DNA of 64,000 nucleotides from Alphaproteobacteria bacterium (GCA_030425825.1 JAUHZY010000001.1:372001-436000), one strand, 5' to 3'; positions 15,892-25,898 are shown, numbered from the stretch's first letter. The notes: generated by a model not told the origin, from the sequence alone. Numbers and translations: made by a program.

Positions 15892-16752
15892 TTAATACCC
15901 CGATACTGCAATAGTCATTATACACCCAACAATAAAATTTGATTTGAAAACCTTTAAGCAAGATGTTGGGTTGCTCAAATCAACAAATCGTATTTGCCAA
16001 ATAAAGTGACATAAAACAAAAAGGCACGCAACAAAGTAAAGAAGAGTTTGCATTGTTAGCAAGCCTGTTGTGACCATTAAAAACCAACAAAGACCATAGC
16101 AAATGATAAGAAAAGGCTTTGTCTTATCTTTCCACAAAAGGGCAGTTGATTTGACGCCAATTCTTATATCGTCTTCTTTGTCTTGGTGTCCATATATCGT
16201 GTCATAGCCAAGTGTCCAAAAAAAGCATGCCGCATACAGCGTTAGTGTTGGCAGTGTGATTTCTTCTTTTACAGCAGACCAGCCCATCAAGACACCCCAG
16301 TTAAATGTGATGCCTAAAAAAGCTTGTGGCCACCAGGTCCAACGCTTCATAAAGGGGTACAGTGCAACAAGTAATAATGAAGATAGGCCGAGAGAGATTG
16401 TAAAAGGGTCAAAGTGCATTAAAATCCAAAACCCCATAAGTCCCCAAAAAAATAGAAGAAGAAGCCCTGTGAATGAGCTGATTTGTCCACTTGCAAGAGG
16501 TCTTGTTTTGGTTCGTTCCACTTGTCGATCAAGCTTGCGGTCAACAAAGTCATTATAAACACATCCGAACGAACGCATTGCTGTTGCGCCAATAAAAAAA
16601 GCGATTAAATAAATAGGGTGCAGCGAGATAAGTCCTTGGGCAGAGATGCCAAGCGCAAACATGCACGGAAATAATAACAGCCAGATACCAATAGGCTTGT
16701 TCAGGCGGCTTAAAGAAATAAGCAGTTTTATTTTTGTAAAAACATTTTGCAT
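15892..16752 (-). CDS. ubiA: 4-hydroxybenzoate polyprenyltransferase UbiA
   Basis: A 286-aa polytopic prenyltransferase. It contains the first Asp-rich site NDFVDRKLDRQVERTKTRPL (the NDxxDxxxDxxxxRTxxRPL type) and the second site YDTIYGHQDKEDD, both needed for Mg-diphosphate binding. SRLNKPIGIWLLLFPC at the N-terminus is typical. It attaches the polyprenyl tail to 4-hydroxybenzoate in ubiquinone synthesis. ATG16752 is preferred to 16782, which would nearly abut the divergent rsmE start. The gap to rsmE is only about 30 bp, so regulation must be compact. Confidence 0.92.
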   Translation of the reverse strand: MQNVFTKIKLLISLSRLNKPIGIWLLLFPCMFALGISAQGLISLHPIYLIAFFIGATAMRSFGCVYNDFVDRKLDRQVERTKTRPLASGQISSFTGLLLLFFWGLMGFWILMHFDPFTISLGLSSLLLVALYPFMKRWTWWPQAFLGITFNWGVLMGWSAVKEEITLPTLTLYAACFFWTLGYDTIYGHQDKEDDIRIGVKSTALLWKDKTKPFLIICYGLCWFLMVTTGLLTMQTLLYFVACLFVLCHFIWQIRFVDLSNPTSCLKVFKSNFIVGCIMTIAVSGY

Positions 16753-16783
16753 AATGCCGCCATTTTCATTAGTTAATGACACT

Positions 16784-17524
16784 ATGTCAAAGAGATTTAT
16801 TCCACGCTTGTATGTTCCCGAGGCAATTTTAACTGCAGGGGAAATAGTGTTGTCGCCTGATCAGGCACATTATGTTCGAAATGTTATGCGTCTGAAGGTT
16901 CATGATATGGTGCATGTCTTCAACGGTACAGAGGGCGAGTGGCAGGCCAAGGTTATTGAGACTTCTAAAAAGAGTGTGCAACTTGATGTTATTCAAAAGC
17001 TGCACGATCAAAGTGATGAGCAATTGCCAGAATTGTCTTTGGTTTTTGCCCCGGTTAAACAAGTTGAATCACTCTTGCGTCAGGCAACAGAGTTGGGCGT
17101 TAAGGCATTCATGCCAATACAGACCACTTTCACCACAGCCTTTGTTAAGGAAGAGCGATTTAAGACGATCATTTTAAATGCAGCTGAGCAGTGTGAACGC
17201 CTTTCGGTGCCACAGCTTGCTTCCTTACAAAACCTTCCAAAACTGTTAGAAGAATGGGATGAATCTGTGACGTTGATCTATTGTGATGAAACACGTGTTG
17301 AAGAAAATATCTTGCAAGCAGCACAGCTTGCGGATCTTTCTCAAAAATATGCTATTTTAATTGGCCCAGAGGGGGGCTTTTCAGAAGAAGAGCTTCAAGT
17401 ATTAAAGTCAAAGCCTTATGTTAAACCTGTTTCATTGGGTGCAACGATATTAAAGGCAGACACAGCTGCTACGGCAGCAATCGCTGCATGGATGTTTGCG
17501 TTAAGCGCTAGAAAAGGAGAATAA
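16784..17524 (+). CDS. rsmE: 16S rRNA (uracil1498-N3)-methyltransferase RsmE
   Basis: A 246-aa SPOUT methylase. The N-terminal PUA-like part has LSPDQAHYVRNVMRLK. Then come APVKQVESLLRQATELGV, the knot motif AILIGPEGGFSEEE and SLGATILKADTAATAAIAAW, all RsmE signatures. The start MSKRFIPRLYVPE at 16784 is chosen because the longer frame upstream is antisense to ubiA. It is followed after 1 nt by the EVE-domain gene, so the two share a transcript. Confidence 0.93.
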   Translation: MSKRFIPRLYVPEAILTAGEIVLSPDQAHYVRNVMRLKVHDMVHVFNGTEGEWQAKVIETSKKSVQLDVIQKLHDQSDEQLPELSLVFAPVKQVESLLRQATELGVKAFMPIQTTFTTAFVKEERFKTIILNAAEQCERLSVPQLASLQNLPKLLEEWDESVTLIYCDETRVEENILQAAQLADLSQKYAILIGPEGGFSEEELQVLKSKPYVKPVSLGATILKADTAATAAIAAWMFALSARKGE

Positions 17525-17525
17525 A

Positions 17526-17933
17526 ATGGCATATTGGTTAATGAAGTCAGAACCGAACACATATTCATGGGATGACCTTGTTCGCGATAAGGTCGAGCAT
17601 TGGGATGGTGTCAGAAATTATCAAGCATCGAATAACATGAAGGCAATGGAGGTCGGCGATCAAGCATTTTTCTATCATTCGGTCAAAGAAAAGGCGATTG
17701 TTGGCGTTGTTGAAGTCGTTAAGGAATACTATCCCGATCATACAGATGAAACAGGGCGTTTTGGTATGGTGGATGTCAAGGCTGTGATGCCTGTTAAAGA
17801 GCGTGTTACACTCGCGCAGATCAAAGAGGTGCCAATTCTTTCTGAGATGCGCCTGATCAAGCAGTCACGTCTCTCAGTTTCGCCTGTAACCGAAGAAGAG
17901 TGGTATGTCATTTGTAAGATGGCAGGGCTGTAA
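17526..17933 (+). CDS. EVE-domain protein (thymocyte nuclear protein 1-like)
   Basis: A 135-aa single-domain EVE (PUA-fold) protein: WLMKSEPNTYSWDDLV at the start, WDGVRNYQASNNMKAM, GDQAFFYHS and the later VKEYYPD. The EVE fold binds modified bases in nucleic acids, and the conserved WxGVRNYQARN loop is present here with Ser for Arg. AAAAGGAG precedes the ATG, and the gene is coupled to rsmE. A role in RNA modification reading or in protection from modified DNA can only be guessed. Confidence 0.88.
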   Translation: MAYWLMKSEPNTYSWDDLVRDKVEHWDGVRNYQASNNMKAMEVGDQAFFYHSVKEKAIVGVVEVVKEYYPDHTDETGRFGMVDVKAVMPVKERVTLAQIKEVPILSEMRLIKQSRLSVSPVTEEEWYVICKMAGL

Positions 17934-17939
17934 ACTTGC

Positions 17940-17968
17940 TTGACCTGTGAGTGACTTTGTCATATAAC
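17940..17968 (+). promoter_or_regulatory. Promoter of fdxA
   Basis: TTGACC (17940-17945) and TATAAC (17963-17968) are separated by exactly 17 bp, one mismatch each from the sigma70 consensus. They lie about 26 bp before the fdxA start, which also has a TAGGAG ribosome site. Confidence 0.65.
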
Positions 17969-17993
17969 CACAAGCTCGTTTTAGGAGATTAAA

Positions 17994-18332
17994 ATGCCTT
18001 ATGTTGTAACAGAAGACTGTATTAATTGTAAGCACATGGATTGTATAGAAGTCTGCCCTGTGGATTGCTTTTATGAAGGTGAGAACATGATCGTGATTCA
18101 CCCCGACGAATGCATTGATTGCGGTGTTTGCGAGCCTGAGTGTCCAGAAGAGGCAATTATTCCTGATACAAATGAAAATGCTGAAAAATGGCTTGAAATT
18201 AATCGTGATTATGCTGAAAAATGGCCTGTTATTACTGTTAAAGGCGAAGCGCCTGCTGATGCAAGCACTTGGAGTGGCAAGCCAAATAAGTTTGCGGAGC
18301 ATTTCAGCGAAAAGCCAGGGCAGGGTAGTTAG
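17994..18332 (+). CDS. fdxA: Ferredoxin FdxA, 7Fe (3Fe-4S plus 4Fe-4S)
   Basis: A 112-aa protein with the FdxA start [17 protein letters not shown]. The cluster ligands are CxxCxxxxCxxxCP in the first half (the [14 protein letters not shown] arrangement) and [12 protein letters not shown] in the second, as in the Azotobacter-type seven-iron ferredoxins common in Alphaproteobacteria. The C-terminal [19 protein letters not shown] block is also typical of the family. It is a cytosolic low-potential electron carrier with its own near-consensus promoter. Its stop overlaps the convergent histidine kinase stop by 4 nt. Confidence 0.93.
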   Translation: MPYVVTEDCINCKHMDCIEVCPVDCFYEGENMIVIHPDECIDCGVCEPECPEEAIIPDTNENAEKWLEINRDYAEKWPVITVKGEAPADASTWSGKPNKFAEHFSEKPGQGS

Positions 18333-20629
18333 TCAGCCTTAACCCACTTAATCAAAAGATCATTTAACTCATTTTGTTTAATTGGCTTTGGTAAATAGTC
18401 GTTCATCCCCGCTGCGATACATTTGTCGCGGTCACCTTTCATGGCATTGGCCGTGAGGGCAATAATGGGGACATCTTCTATTTCCTTTTCTTCCTTCATT
18501 TTGCAGATGATTCTTGTTGCTTCGTAGCCGTCCATTTCAGGCATTTGGCAATCCATGAGGATAATGTCGTAAGTATTTTCTTTAACCTTTTCAACAGCAA
18601 TAAGACCATTTTCAGCAGCGTCAATATGAACGCCATATTTTTCCAAGATAATTGTGGCGAGTTGTCGGTTGACGTCATTATCTTCGACTAAGAGGATTTT
18701 TTTATCTTTTAAAATATTTTTAGAGGCGGTTTGTGTGCCGTCTTCTGATGCATCTTCTTTTGGTTTGTAGCGCGTGATAAAAGATGTTTTCTCACCTTTT
18801 TTCTTATTATTCCAAATCAGTGCCAGCGTATCAATCAGTTGCTCATTTTTAATTGGCTTTTGTAAATAAGCCGTGACACCAGCTTCGGAAAAGCGTTTTC
18901 CCATCCCTTTCACCGTTGATGATGTAAGAATAACAATGGGAACATCTTTAAAGCGCTGGTCAACGCTTATCTTTTGTGCCAGTTCTTCTCCATCCATTTC
19001 GGGCATCAAGTAGTCTAAGATAATAATGTCAAAAGACTTGTTGGTTTTATGTGCAATATCTAGGCGAATAAGGCTGTCCGTTGAAGACAAAGTGTATTCA
19101 CAACTAATACCTAAGTTCTCTAATTTTTCTTGTAAAATGATGCAGTTCATCTCGGTATCATCAACAATTAAGACATTGAGGCCTTCTAGGATATCCCTTT
19201 CAGGTTTTTCTGCGCGTGTCTCTGATGTGGTTTCCATTGGAATGGTGAACCAGAATGTAGAACCTTGATCGATTTCACTTTCAACACCCATTTCTCCGCC
19301 CATAAGCTCGGCAAGTTTTTTAGAAATCGCAAGTCCTAAACCTGTGCCGCCATACTGACGCGTTGTTGATGAATCAGCTTGAGAGAATTTATCAAAAATA
19401 TGTTCTTGCTTTTCTTTCTCAATACCAATGCCTGTGTCCTCAACGCTAAACTTGAAGAGGATCTCCTTGGATGATTTGTCGGTTTCTTCAGGGGTATCAA
19501 TATTCAACATAATATGGCCTTTTGCCGTAAACTTTATCGCATTGCCAATAAGGTTGATAATAATTTGGCGAATACGTGTGTCATCTCCTTTGACGTAATG
19601 AGGTGTTCCAGGTGCATAGCGTACCATTAGCTCCAGTTCTTTTTCTTCAGCACGCATAGAAAGTAGCGAGACAACATCTTCGACCATTTCACGCAGGTCA
19701 AAAGATTGTTTGCTGATTTCAAAGTTTTTAGATTCAATTTTTGAAAAGTCTAAAATATCATTCAAAAGACTGAGAAGTGCATCAGCAGATTTCAAAACAG
19801 TTCGGGCATATTCAGATTGTTTAGGAGACAAGTCTGTTTCAAGCAAAAGCTCGCTCATACCAATGACGGCATTCATAGGCGTTCTAATCTCATGACTCAT
19901 GCTGGCGAGAAATTCAGATTTTGCCTGCGAAGATCTTATTGCTTCATCACGGGCCATTTCAAAATGTTCGATTGTCTGTTGTAGCGTTATTTTCATATCT
20001 TGGAAATCATCAACAAGCTGACCTATTTCATCATTTTGAGAAATACTAAGATATTCTGAGTTTTCAAAGTCACCTGCTGCAATGGATGCACTTTCTTTTG
20101 ACAGTTTTTTTATCGGGTTGATAACAAAATATTCTGTTACAAAAGCAATGATGATGACAAGCAAGGCAAAGGCTGCAATGAAAAAGTTTGTCAGATCTCT
20201 TTTGTGAGAAAGAAGTTTATCAAACTCAACGGTTTTATCATAAGACAAGACAATCGTCCCAAAATAGACGCTGCTTTGTTTTATGTCGAACCAAACAGTT
20301 CTTTTTGCGCCTTTCTCTTCAGGAATTTTGATCTCATCAATCGGGTATATTTGAAACCCAGATTTATCAAAAAGCTGTAATGTTTTCCAGCTCTCGTTGT
20401 TTAATAAAGCTGTATCCAGAACTTCATAAATATTGGAAAAATCATTTTGAGCAATGAAAGGAAAAACACTGTTAGAAATAACTGCTAGGTTGTTTTTAAA
20501 GTGCTTTTCTGTTTGATACATATAAAAGTTTTCTACTTTTGGCAGCCAGATGCGATCTGCATATATAGCAATGGCCAAAAGAATAGTCAGGACAGACCCA
20601 AAAATTTTGAATCTTAGGCTAAGTTTCAT
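18329..20629 (-). CDS. Hybrid sensor histidine kinase with two receiver domains
   Basis: A 766-aa inner-membrane protein. TM1 is at about residues 10-28, a periplasmic sensor of about 120 residues follows, TM2 is at 148-170, and HAMP at 170-222. The HisKA phosphosite is His246 in [11 protein letters not shown], the N box is NLIGNAIKF (359-367), and the G boxes include EDTGIGI and GGTGLGLAI. Receiver 1 has the phosphoacceptor Asp539 ([11 protein letters not shown]), and receiver 2 has Asp693 ([11 protein letters not shown]). No Hpt domain or output domain is present, so phosphate must pass to a partner elsewhere. It overlaps the PhnD-like gene by 4 nt, so the two probably act as a sensor pair. 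Confidence 0.92.
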   Translation of the reverse strand: MKLSLRFKIFGSVLTILLAIAIYADRIWLPKVENFYMYQTEKHFKNNLAVISNSVFPFIAQNDFSNIYEVLDTALLNNESWKTLQLFDKSGFQIYPIDEIKIPEEKGAKRTVWFDIKQSSVYFGTIVLSYDKTVEFDKLLSHKRDLTNFFIAAFALLVIIIAFVTEYFVINPIKKLSKESASIAAGDFENSEYLSISQNDEIGQLVDDFQDMKITLQQTIEHFEMARDEAIRSSQAKSEFLASMSHEIRTPMNAVIGMSELLLETDLSPKQSEYARTVLKSADALLSLLNDILDFSKIESKNFEISKQSFDLREMVEDVVSLLSMRAEEKELELMVRYAPGTPHYVKGDDTRIRQIIINLIGNAIKFTAKGHIMLNIDTPEETDKSSKEILFKFSVEDTGIGIEKEKQEHIFDKFSQADSSTTRQYGGTGLGLAISKKLAELMGGEMGVESEIDQGSTFWFTIPMETTSETRAEKPERDILEGLNVLIVDDTEMNCIILQEKLENLGISCEYTLSSTDSLIRLDIAHKTNKSFDIIILDYLMPEMDGEELAQKISVDQRFKDVPIVILTSSTVKGMGKRFSEAGVTAYLQKPIKNEQLIDTLALIWNNKKKGEKTSFITRYKPKEDASEDGTQTASKNILKDKKILLVEDNDVNRQLATIILEKYGVHIDAAENGLIAVEKVKENTYDIILMDCQMPEMDGYEATRIICKMKEEKEIEDVPIIALTANAMKGDRDKCIAAGMNDYLPKPIKQNELNDLLIKWVKAD

Positions 20630-21438
20630 GATCTTTCCTCTGCACCAAATTTTTTCAATTCTTGAGAGAAAGATGTGTCTAACTGCACAGGGGAGGCTAT
20701 GGGCCCGTTATGCGAACTATGTTTGATGAAGCTTTTGGTAAATAAAGTTCTTAAATGTTCTGATATTCTTGGATGCACAAGGACAATATGAGGCATCATT
20801 GGCTTTGCATGCGTGAGGATTCTTAATTTGTTCTTTATGTTCTTTGGTAAGTTGTTAAAAGTTTCGACCGTTCCGCCGCCTGCGCTGGCGAACCCTTTGG
20901 CAACATTTATATAAACAGATGTATGGTTTTTGGTATAGATCGCATCATACTTAATACCTTTTTTCTGCAAGTCGCTTTGAAGAATGCGAGAGGCTGCTAG
21001 TGAGGAAGGAGAAGGAAATGCAATGACTTTATTTTCTAGCTCTTCCAGCCTTAAAATATCACTGTCTTTTCGTGTCACAATAATGCCTTGTAGCTTTTGT
21101 GTGGAAGAGTGCAAGATTGGAAAGTATTCTTCGTAATGGTTGGCAAGATATGCTTGATAAGGAGTTGTATAGGCGAAGTCAAATTCAGCATTCATTAGTT
21201 TTTTTTCAAAAGTTTGGATATCGGCAACGTTTTCAATTCTGAACTCGCAATGTGTATCAATACTTATTTCTGCAAGAAGAGGTGCCCATTTGTCATAGGT
21301 TCTTTTTTTTGAATATTGCGGAACAATACCAAATGTACAAACTTCTGCCGTTTCATATGCGGCAGTGTTTTGTGCATAGGCAGAGAAAGTAGGTACTATT
21401 GCAGTACACAATATTATGATAACAATAAGTTGTTTCAT
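20626..21438 (-). CDS. PhnD-like periplasmic binding protein paired with the histidine kinase
   Basis: A 270-aa protein with a signal peptide ([20 protein letters not shown], cleavage near AYA-QN). The fold family is PhnD/type-2 periplasmic binding: [31 protein letters not shown] and [12 protein letters not shown]. No transporter genes are nearby. The stop overlaps the hybrid kinase start by 4 nt. By analogy to kinases that sense through periplasmic partners, it probably binds a small ligand and reports to the kinase's periplasmic domain. The ligand (phosphonate-like or other) is not determined by the sequence. Confidence 0.82.
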   Translation of the reverse strand: MKQLIVIIILCTAIVPTFSAYAQNTAAYETAEVCTFGIVPQYSKKRTYDKWAPLLAEISIDTHCEFRIENVADIQTFEKKLMNAEFDFAYTTPYQAYLANHYEEYFPILHSSTQKLQGIIVTRKDSDILRLEELENKVIAFPSPSSLAASRILQSDLQKKGIKYDAIYTKNHTSVYINVAKGFASAGGGTVETFNNLPKNIKNKLRILTHAKPMMPHIVLVHPRISEHLRTLFTKSFIKHSSHNGPIASPVQLDTSFSQELKKFGAEERS

Positions 21439-21550
21439 TTTTTTAGGCCTTTAATAGATAAGATAAGCCTAAACACAACCTATGCTTTAATCAAGAAAAC
21501 ACAGATCACATCGTAACAACGGTATTTTAAAGGCGCTTTTGAGCGACGCT

Positions 21551-22855
21551 TTAGCGTTTTTGCCATTTCTTTTTGGCTTCTGAAATTCTGAGATTCCCTG
21601 GTGCGCCAATATGTTTTTTTGCTTTGATGTTTTTAACTGGATCTTGTCTTTCTAAAGAAGAGAGAGATTCACCAACTTTGACGTATGCGTCGCGGAAGCT
21701 CATTCCTTCCATGACCAGCCCATTTGCATAATCGGCAGCAAAAATTTCAACATCATCAAAGGCTTTCAGCAAGTTCTCTTTAACAGGCGTTAAGTTGTTA
21801 AAAGTAAGGGTGCATATTTCTAAGCTGTGCTTCACAATTTCAAAGCCGTCAAGAATCGGTTTTTTTGTGATTTTAAGATCTTTGTTATATCCAGAAATAA
21901 GGTTCTGTGTGACGGTTTGTACTTGCTGTTGAAGAGAGCCAACAATGCTGACATTTGCACGCATGACTTCCATAATATCAAGGTTTTGTTTTTGTGGCAT
22001 AATACTTGAGCCCGTCGTAAGCGAGCGATCAACCTTAAACCAGTCGAATTCTTGTGATGTGAAAATAACCAAGTCATTCGCAATCTTGCCCATCGTCATC
22101 ATCGCTTGGTGCAGGCAATGTAAGACGAAAGCTTCGAATTTTCCTCGGCTGTTTTGGCAGTAGATAGAGTTCACTTGTGTTCTGTCAAAGCCAAGTTCTT
22201 TGGTTGTCATATCTCTATTTAGTGGCACAGCTGTACCAAAGCCAGCAGCAGACCCAAGAGGGTTTTGATCGAGTAATTTAAAGGCTGCATCTAGCATATC
22301 AAAATCATCAGAAAGTGATTCAGCAAAAGCACATGCCCACTGGCCAACAGAAGACGGCATTGCATGCTGCATGTGAGTAAAGCCTGCCATTGGAATAAAC
22401 TCATGCTTTTTTGCAAAATCAAGCAGCGTCAAAGCAAAGTCTTTCACAAGCTTTTGTGTCTCACGAATTTCATCACGTAAAAGAAGGCGCATAGCTGTTA
22501 AAACTTGGTCATTGCGTGACCGCCCAACATGAATGCGCTTGCCAATATCACCCAGCTCGCGAACCAAATAGTTTTCGATTTCTGTGTGAACATCTTCATT
22601 TTCTTGATGCAAGACAAACTCGCCGTTTTCATGCTCTTTGGCGACTTTTTTCAAGGCTTTAACAATTTTTGCGCCGTCTTTCTTGTTTAGAAGGCCAACA
22701 CTGACCAGCATGTTTGTGTGTGCGATTGATCCCAATACATCATATTTCAACATGCGATTGTCAGCAGCAAGGTCTTTACTAATAATGTATTTGTTGACGG
22801 CAGGGTTCATTTTTGTCTTTGTTTTCTGCCATAGCTTTGTTGTTTTTTGTGTCAT
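21551..22855 (-). CDS. argH: Argininosuccinate lyase (divergent type)
   Basis: A 434-aa fumarase/aspartase-superfamily lyase. It contains VHTEIENYLVRELGDIGKRIHVGRSRNDQV (the HxGRSRNDQ substrate block), GFTHMQHAMPSSVGQWACAF and the flexible catalytic loop GSSIMPQKQNLD with its Ser. The loop reads QKQN where QKKN is usual, and the N-terminus lacks the MWGGRF start common in Alphaproteobacteria, so this is a divergent clade. It cleaves argininosuccinate to arginine and fumarate. It is the last gene of a tight znuA-like / AstE-like / argH operon; argG lies apart at 51781-52980. Confidence 0.88.
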   Translation of the reverse strand: MTQKTTKLWQKTKTKMNPAVNKYIISKDLAADNRMLKYDVLGSIAHTNMLVSVGLLNKKDGAKIVKALKKVAKEHENGEFVLHQENEDVHTEIENYLVRELGDIGKRIHVGRSRNDQVLTAMRLLLRDEIRETQKLVKDFALTLLDFAKKHEFIPMAGFTHMQHAMPSSVGQWACAFAESLSDDFDMLDAAFKLLDQNPLGSAAGFGTAVPLNRDMTTKELGFDRTQVNSIYCQNSRGKFEAFVLHCLHQAMMTMGKIANDLVIFTSQEFDWFKVDRSLTTGSSIMPQKQNLDIMEVMRANVSIVGSLQQQVQTVTQNLISGYNKDLKITKKPILDGFEIVKHSLEICTLTFNNLTPVKENLLKAFDDVEIFAADYANGLVMEGMSFRDAYVKVGESLSSLERQDPVKNIKAKKHIGAPGNLRISEAKKKWQKR

Positions 22856-22858
22856 AAT

Positions 22859-23719
22859 CTATCCCTCATATGCAAGATAGCCTGTTTCAACGCCAGCTTT
22901 GAAAATTGTTTTAGGGAAAATCATATAACTTTCTCTTTCAACTGTAATTTCTTCGCCGCCATCGGTTGCAAAAACTTTTCCAGGCTCTAGTTTGTCAAAA
23001 TTCTTAATATCGAAAGTAAATGCGAAGTCATCCGTCTTTGCAATCAATTCCTTGTAAATCAGAAGTTTTTTCTGAGGCTTGTTAGGAGGTGTTGCTGTTT
23101 GTTTCAATGTGCCGATGTAAGAAAGGTAATTGATAACACTGTCATATGTCGTACCAAGAAGACTGTCATCTTTTAGCCAGCCTGCTTCCAGAGTCAGCCC
23201 TATGCCGCCAAGCGCATCAGCATAATTATCAAAACATGTACTCATTGTTGATGTGATATGTGGCTCTTCGGGAGAGAGAACATAGGCAACATCAAAAAAA
23301 CTGCACAGCGCGTGGTGTTGTTCTGTGTTGTCGCTGTAACAAAATCCAACGGAAGGTTTTATCGTGGCATGTAAGTCTAACAAATAATCTACGCTTTCAA
23401 AGAGGGGCGCAATTTCAACAGATCTTTTTTCTTCGTTATTAAGGGAAGATTTTGCAGCAGACTGTGCAAGGATCTCTTCGCTCATCAGTCGGTTTAGGTC
23501 AATATCAATAAAGCGTTTATCTTGTTTGTTAGCTTCTGGATTGCCAAATATCAATGTCAGGCTTCCGCAAATATTTTCTGGGCTTAAGGTTTTTTCAAGT
23601 TTTTTGATCACATCAATACCAACAGTTTCATTGCCATGAACCCCTCCTAGAACAATGGTTTTAGGACCTTTTTCTTGTCCATGAATAGTGGTGTGATATG
23701 GCGGTGTGTTGAGTGTCAT
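22859..23719 (-). CDS. Succinylglutamate desuccinylase/aspartoacylase-family zinc hydrolase
   Basis: A 286-aa protein of the AstE/AspA branch of the M14-like fold. The zinc ligands are visible in GGVHGNETVG (HxxE, about residues 24-27) and in LLDLHATI (late His). RFIDIDLNR is the substrate-binding block, and TLEAGW carries the catalytic Glu. It would hydrolyse an N-acyl amino acid. It lies 3 nt upstream of argH and 2 nt downstream of the zinc-binding-protein gene. Placement with argH suggests deacylation in arginine metabolism, but the substrate is inferred only. Confidence 0.82.
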   Translation of the reverse strand: MTLNTPPYHTTIHGQEKGPKTIVLGGVHGNETVGIDVIKKLEKTLSPENICGSLTLIFGNPEANKQDKRFIDIDLNRLMSEEILAQSAAKSSLNNEEKRSVEIAPLFESVDYLLDLHATIKPSVGFCYSDNTEQHHALCSFFDVAYVLSPEEPHITSTMSTCFDNYADALGGIGLTLEAGWLKDDSLLGTTYDSVINYLSYIGTLKQTATPPNKPQKKLLIYKELIAKTDDFAFTFDIKNFDKLEPGKVFATDGGEEITVERESYMIFPKTIFKAGVETGYLAYEG

Positions 23720-23721
23720 TT

Positions 23722-24666
23722 TTATTCCATTAAGCAGTTAGAAAAAGATTCGGCAATTGCGTTCATCATTTCAAAATACATATATTCTCCGCGATCAATA
23801 TCAACGCCAAGTGGATCAATACTATATGTTTTTAAATTTGTTTTGTCTGCAAGGACCCGAATCATTTTATCAGGGAATTGAGGTTCTTTGAAGACACATT
23901 TGATGTTTTGTGTGTCTATTAATTGCTTCATTTTTCTAATTTTCTTAATACTTGTTTGGTTGTTGGCATGGGAAGAAATAACACCACTTGGCATCAGTCC
24001 ATGGTCGCTTTCGAAATACATGTAAGCATCGTGATAAACAAAATACTTTTTATCTTTAAGAGGGGCAAAAAGTTGATGGTTATAGGCGCTGACTTCTTCA
24101 AGCATGCCAATCATTTTTTCTAGATTATCAGCAATATCTTCTTTGTTCTTTGGATAGAGTTCTTGAAAGCGTTTTGCCATATACTTTGATACAACAATCA
24201 TACGTTTTGCTGAAAGCCAAACATGTGGGTCATGAGTGTTTTGATCGTGATGTTTGTTGTGCTTGTGATCGTGATGATGCTCATGACTATGGTCGTCTAT
24301 ATCTGTTGTGTACCAAAAGTCATGACGTCTATTTTTTATCAGATCCAAACCTGGTGCTGCGGTAATACGTAACTTGTTTTTGTCATCCATTTCTTTCAAG
24401 GTTTTGTAGAGATTGGACTCTAAAAGTGGGTCGACAAAGATCACAAGCTCTGTGCTTTTTAAGGTCTTAATATCTGAAGGTTTAAGACGAAATTGATGTG
24501 GTGATATATGTGATTCAATCAGCAAGTCGGGTTCATCAATGCCTTGAAGTAAGTAGCTTGCGATTGAATGAATGGGTTTGATTGTGACAAGAACTTTTGC
24601 AGATACAGGCGCGCTAAGAAAGAAGAGTGATAAAAGACAAAAAAAACTGACCTGCAAAAAGCGCAT
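23722..24666 (-). CDS. znuA: Zinc ABC transporter substrate-binding protein (ZnuA-like)
   Basis: A 314-aa cluster A-I metal-binding protein with a signal peptide ending near VSA-KV. The metal ligands are placed as in ZnuA: SPHQFRLKPSD (first His), the His/Asp-rich loop between about residues 125-145 (DDHSHEHHHDHKHNKHHD), DPHVWLS (second His), and a late YHDAY with a His. The His-rich loop indicates zinc rather than manganese. Neither znuB nor znuC is in the window, so a permease must be elsewhere, or the protein may serve the zinc enzyme gene that follows it by 2 nt. Confidence 0.88.
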   Translation of the reverse strand: MRFLQVSFFCLLSLFFLSAPVSAKVLVTIKPIHSIASYLLQGIDEPDLLIESHISPHQFRLKPSDIKTLKSTELVIFVDPLLESNLYKTLKEMDDKNKLRITAAPGLDLIKNRRHDFWYTTDIDDHSHEHHHDHKHNKHHDQNTHDPHVWLSAKRMIVVSKYMAKRFQELYPKNKEDIADNLEKMIGMLEEVSAYNHQLFAPLKDKKYFVYHDAYMYFESDHGLMPSGVISSHANNQTSIKKIRKMKQLIDTQNIKCVFKEPQFPDKMIRVLADKTNLKTYSIDPLGVDIDRGEYMYFEMMNAIAESFSNCLME

Positions 24667-24737
24667 GATGATATATCCTTTTAAGCTTCCTACATATATA
24701 GCGTCGTTAACGCCATTACAAATGGTTTTTAGGGTGC

Positions 24738-25898
24738 TTAGAAAAAACGTGACAGCCTCAAGGTCATATGATCATCACCACGTAAAATATATGCATTATC
24801 GTTTTTATTTGTGTTTGAAAACAGCCGTGTCTCTAGTTCGATTTTCCAGTTATTTCCAATGCGCTTTGATGCTTCAATGGAGTAAAGTAAGCTGTCATTA
24901 TTTCTGTCCCACATGATGCCACCTAAAAACTCGGTGCTGTCAACATCATTTAATGTAATGCGTGTGCCGACAAACATGTCACGATCAAACAGCGTTGCAG
25001 GGGCTTTGTCATCACGTGTGTCGCGGTGATATTCCACAATCAATCCCACATCAGTATCAGCGTTATCAATATTGTAAAACGTATATTCTAAACCACCTGA
25101 TAAAGCTTCAAAGCGTGTGTCGTTTTGATCAACTGTGATGGCTTCAAGCTTCCACAGCCATCCTTCATTTGTGTATTGAAGATCCAGTCCTGTTTGATCA
25201 ATCAGGTCGTAATAGGGAGTCAACGTATTGCCACTGCGTATCAAGCGTGGGTCACGTGATGTTCCGTGAAAATGTGAAAGGCCAAAATCCCAGTTGCCAA
25301 TATAATGGTTATAACGTAGGGCAATATCTGGATGCCAACGTTCATGGCGGCTTTCATAAACAGCTTTGTCAGTGTTGACAAGTGAGGGGCCACGTAAGCG
25401 ACCTTCTGTCTGTGTAAAAGTGCGCTCGCGAAAATAAGGCAGATAAAAAAGGCGTATATTTCCCCAGTCTCGGAAGAAGCCAAGTTGTATCATTGGTTGC
25501 CCAAGCTTATCTTCACCATCTGTATCTTCGATGGCATCTGTTTGATTGATAATATCAACCAGATGTCTCGATTCAGTAACGCCCCAAAAAACTTTTGAAA
25601 CCCCCATGCTAAACTCCCAACCTTCACCTGCTGTAAGCCAATCTGCTTGACGTACATCAATATGTGTGCGGTTTGGGTCGTATGGATCAAGGCGCCCAAA
25701 AAGACGCAGGGTCCATGTGTCTGGACCATCTTGCGTGTAAAACTCAGGCTCTAACACAAGACTAGGGGCATTATTCATTTCCTGGCCTTGGTAGAGCGGT
25801 CCCTGTAGAAAAAAACGGCTGTCTATGGCAACATGGCCAGACATTTCTGCCAAAGTAGGGGTGCTTATCAGGACGAAGAAAAGGAGAAGTCTTTTCAT
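24738..25898 (-). CDS. Putative outer-membrane beta-barrel protein of the MMPL exporter operon
   Basis: A 386-aa protein with a short signal peptide (MKRLLLFFVLISTPTLA). The mature chain alternates aromatic and polar residues throughout (LRLFGRLDPYDPNRTHIDVRQADW, LEYTFYNI, FVGTRITLNDV) and ends in RLSRFF; a C-terminal Phe is the BAM recognition signal. This supports an outer-membrane barrel of about 16 strands. It is the last of three coupled genes, with the LolA-like protein and the MMPL exporter upstream (1-nt overlaps), so the complex probably moves a lipid or hydrophobic molecule to the outer membrane. Confidence 0.75.
   Translation of the reverse strand: MKRLLLFFVLISTPTLAEMSGHVAIDSRFFLQGPLYQGQEMNNAPSLVLEPEFYTQDGPDTWTLRLFGRLDPYDPNRTHIDVRQADWLTAGEGWEFSMGVSKVFWGVTESRHLVDIINQTDAIEDTDGEDKLGQPMIQLGFFRDWGNIRLFYLPYFRERTFTQTEGRLRGPSLVNTDKAVYESRHERWHPDIALRYNHYIGNWDFGLSHFHGTSRDPRLIRSGNTLTPYYDLIDQTGLDLQYTNEGWLWKLEAITVDQNDTRFEALSGGLEYTFYNIDNADTDVGLIVEYHRDTRDDKAPATLFDRDMFVGTRITLNDVDSTEFLGGIMWDRNNDSLLYSIEASKRIGNNWKIELETRLFSNTNKNDNAYILRGDDHMTLRLSRFF

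Noticed and set aside
24690-24737. Possible Zur box upstream of znuA (around CGTTAACG)
   Set aside because: Only an 8-bp palindrome is seen, without the extended dyad of a Zur site.
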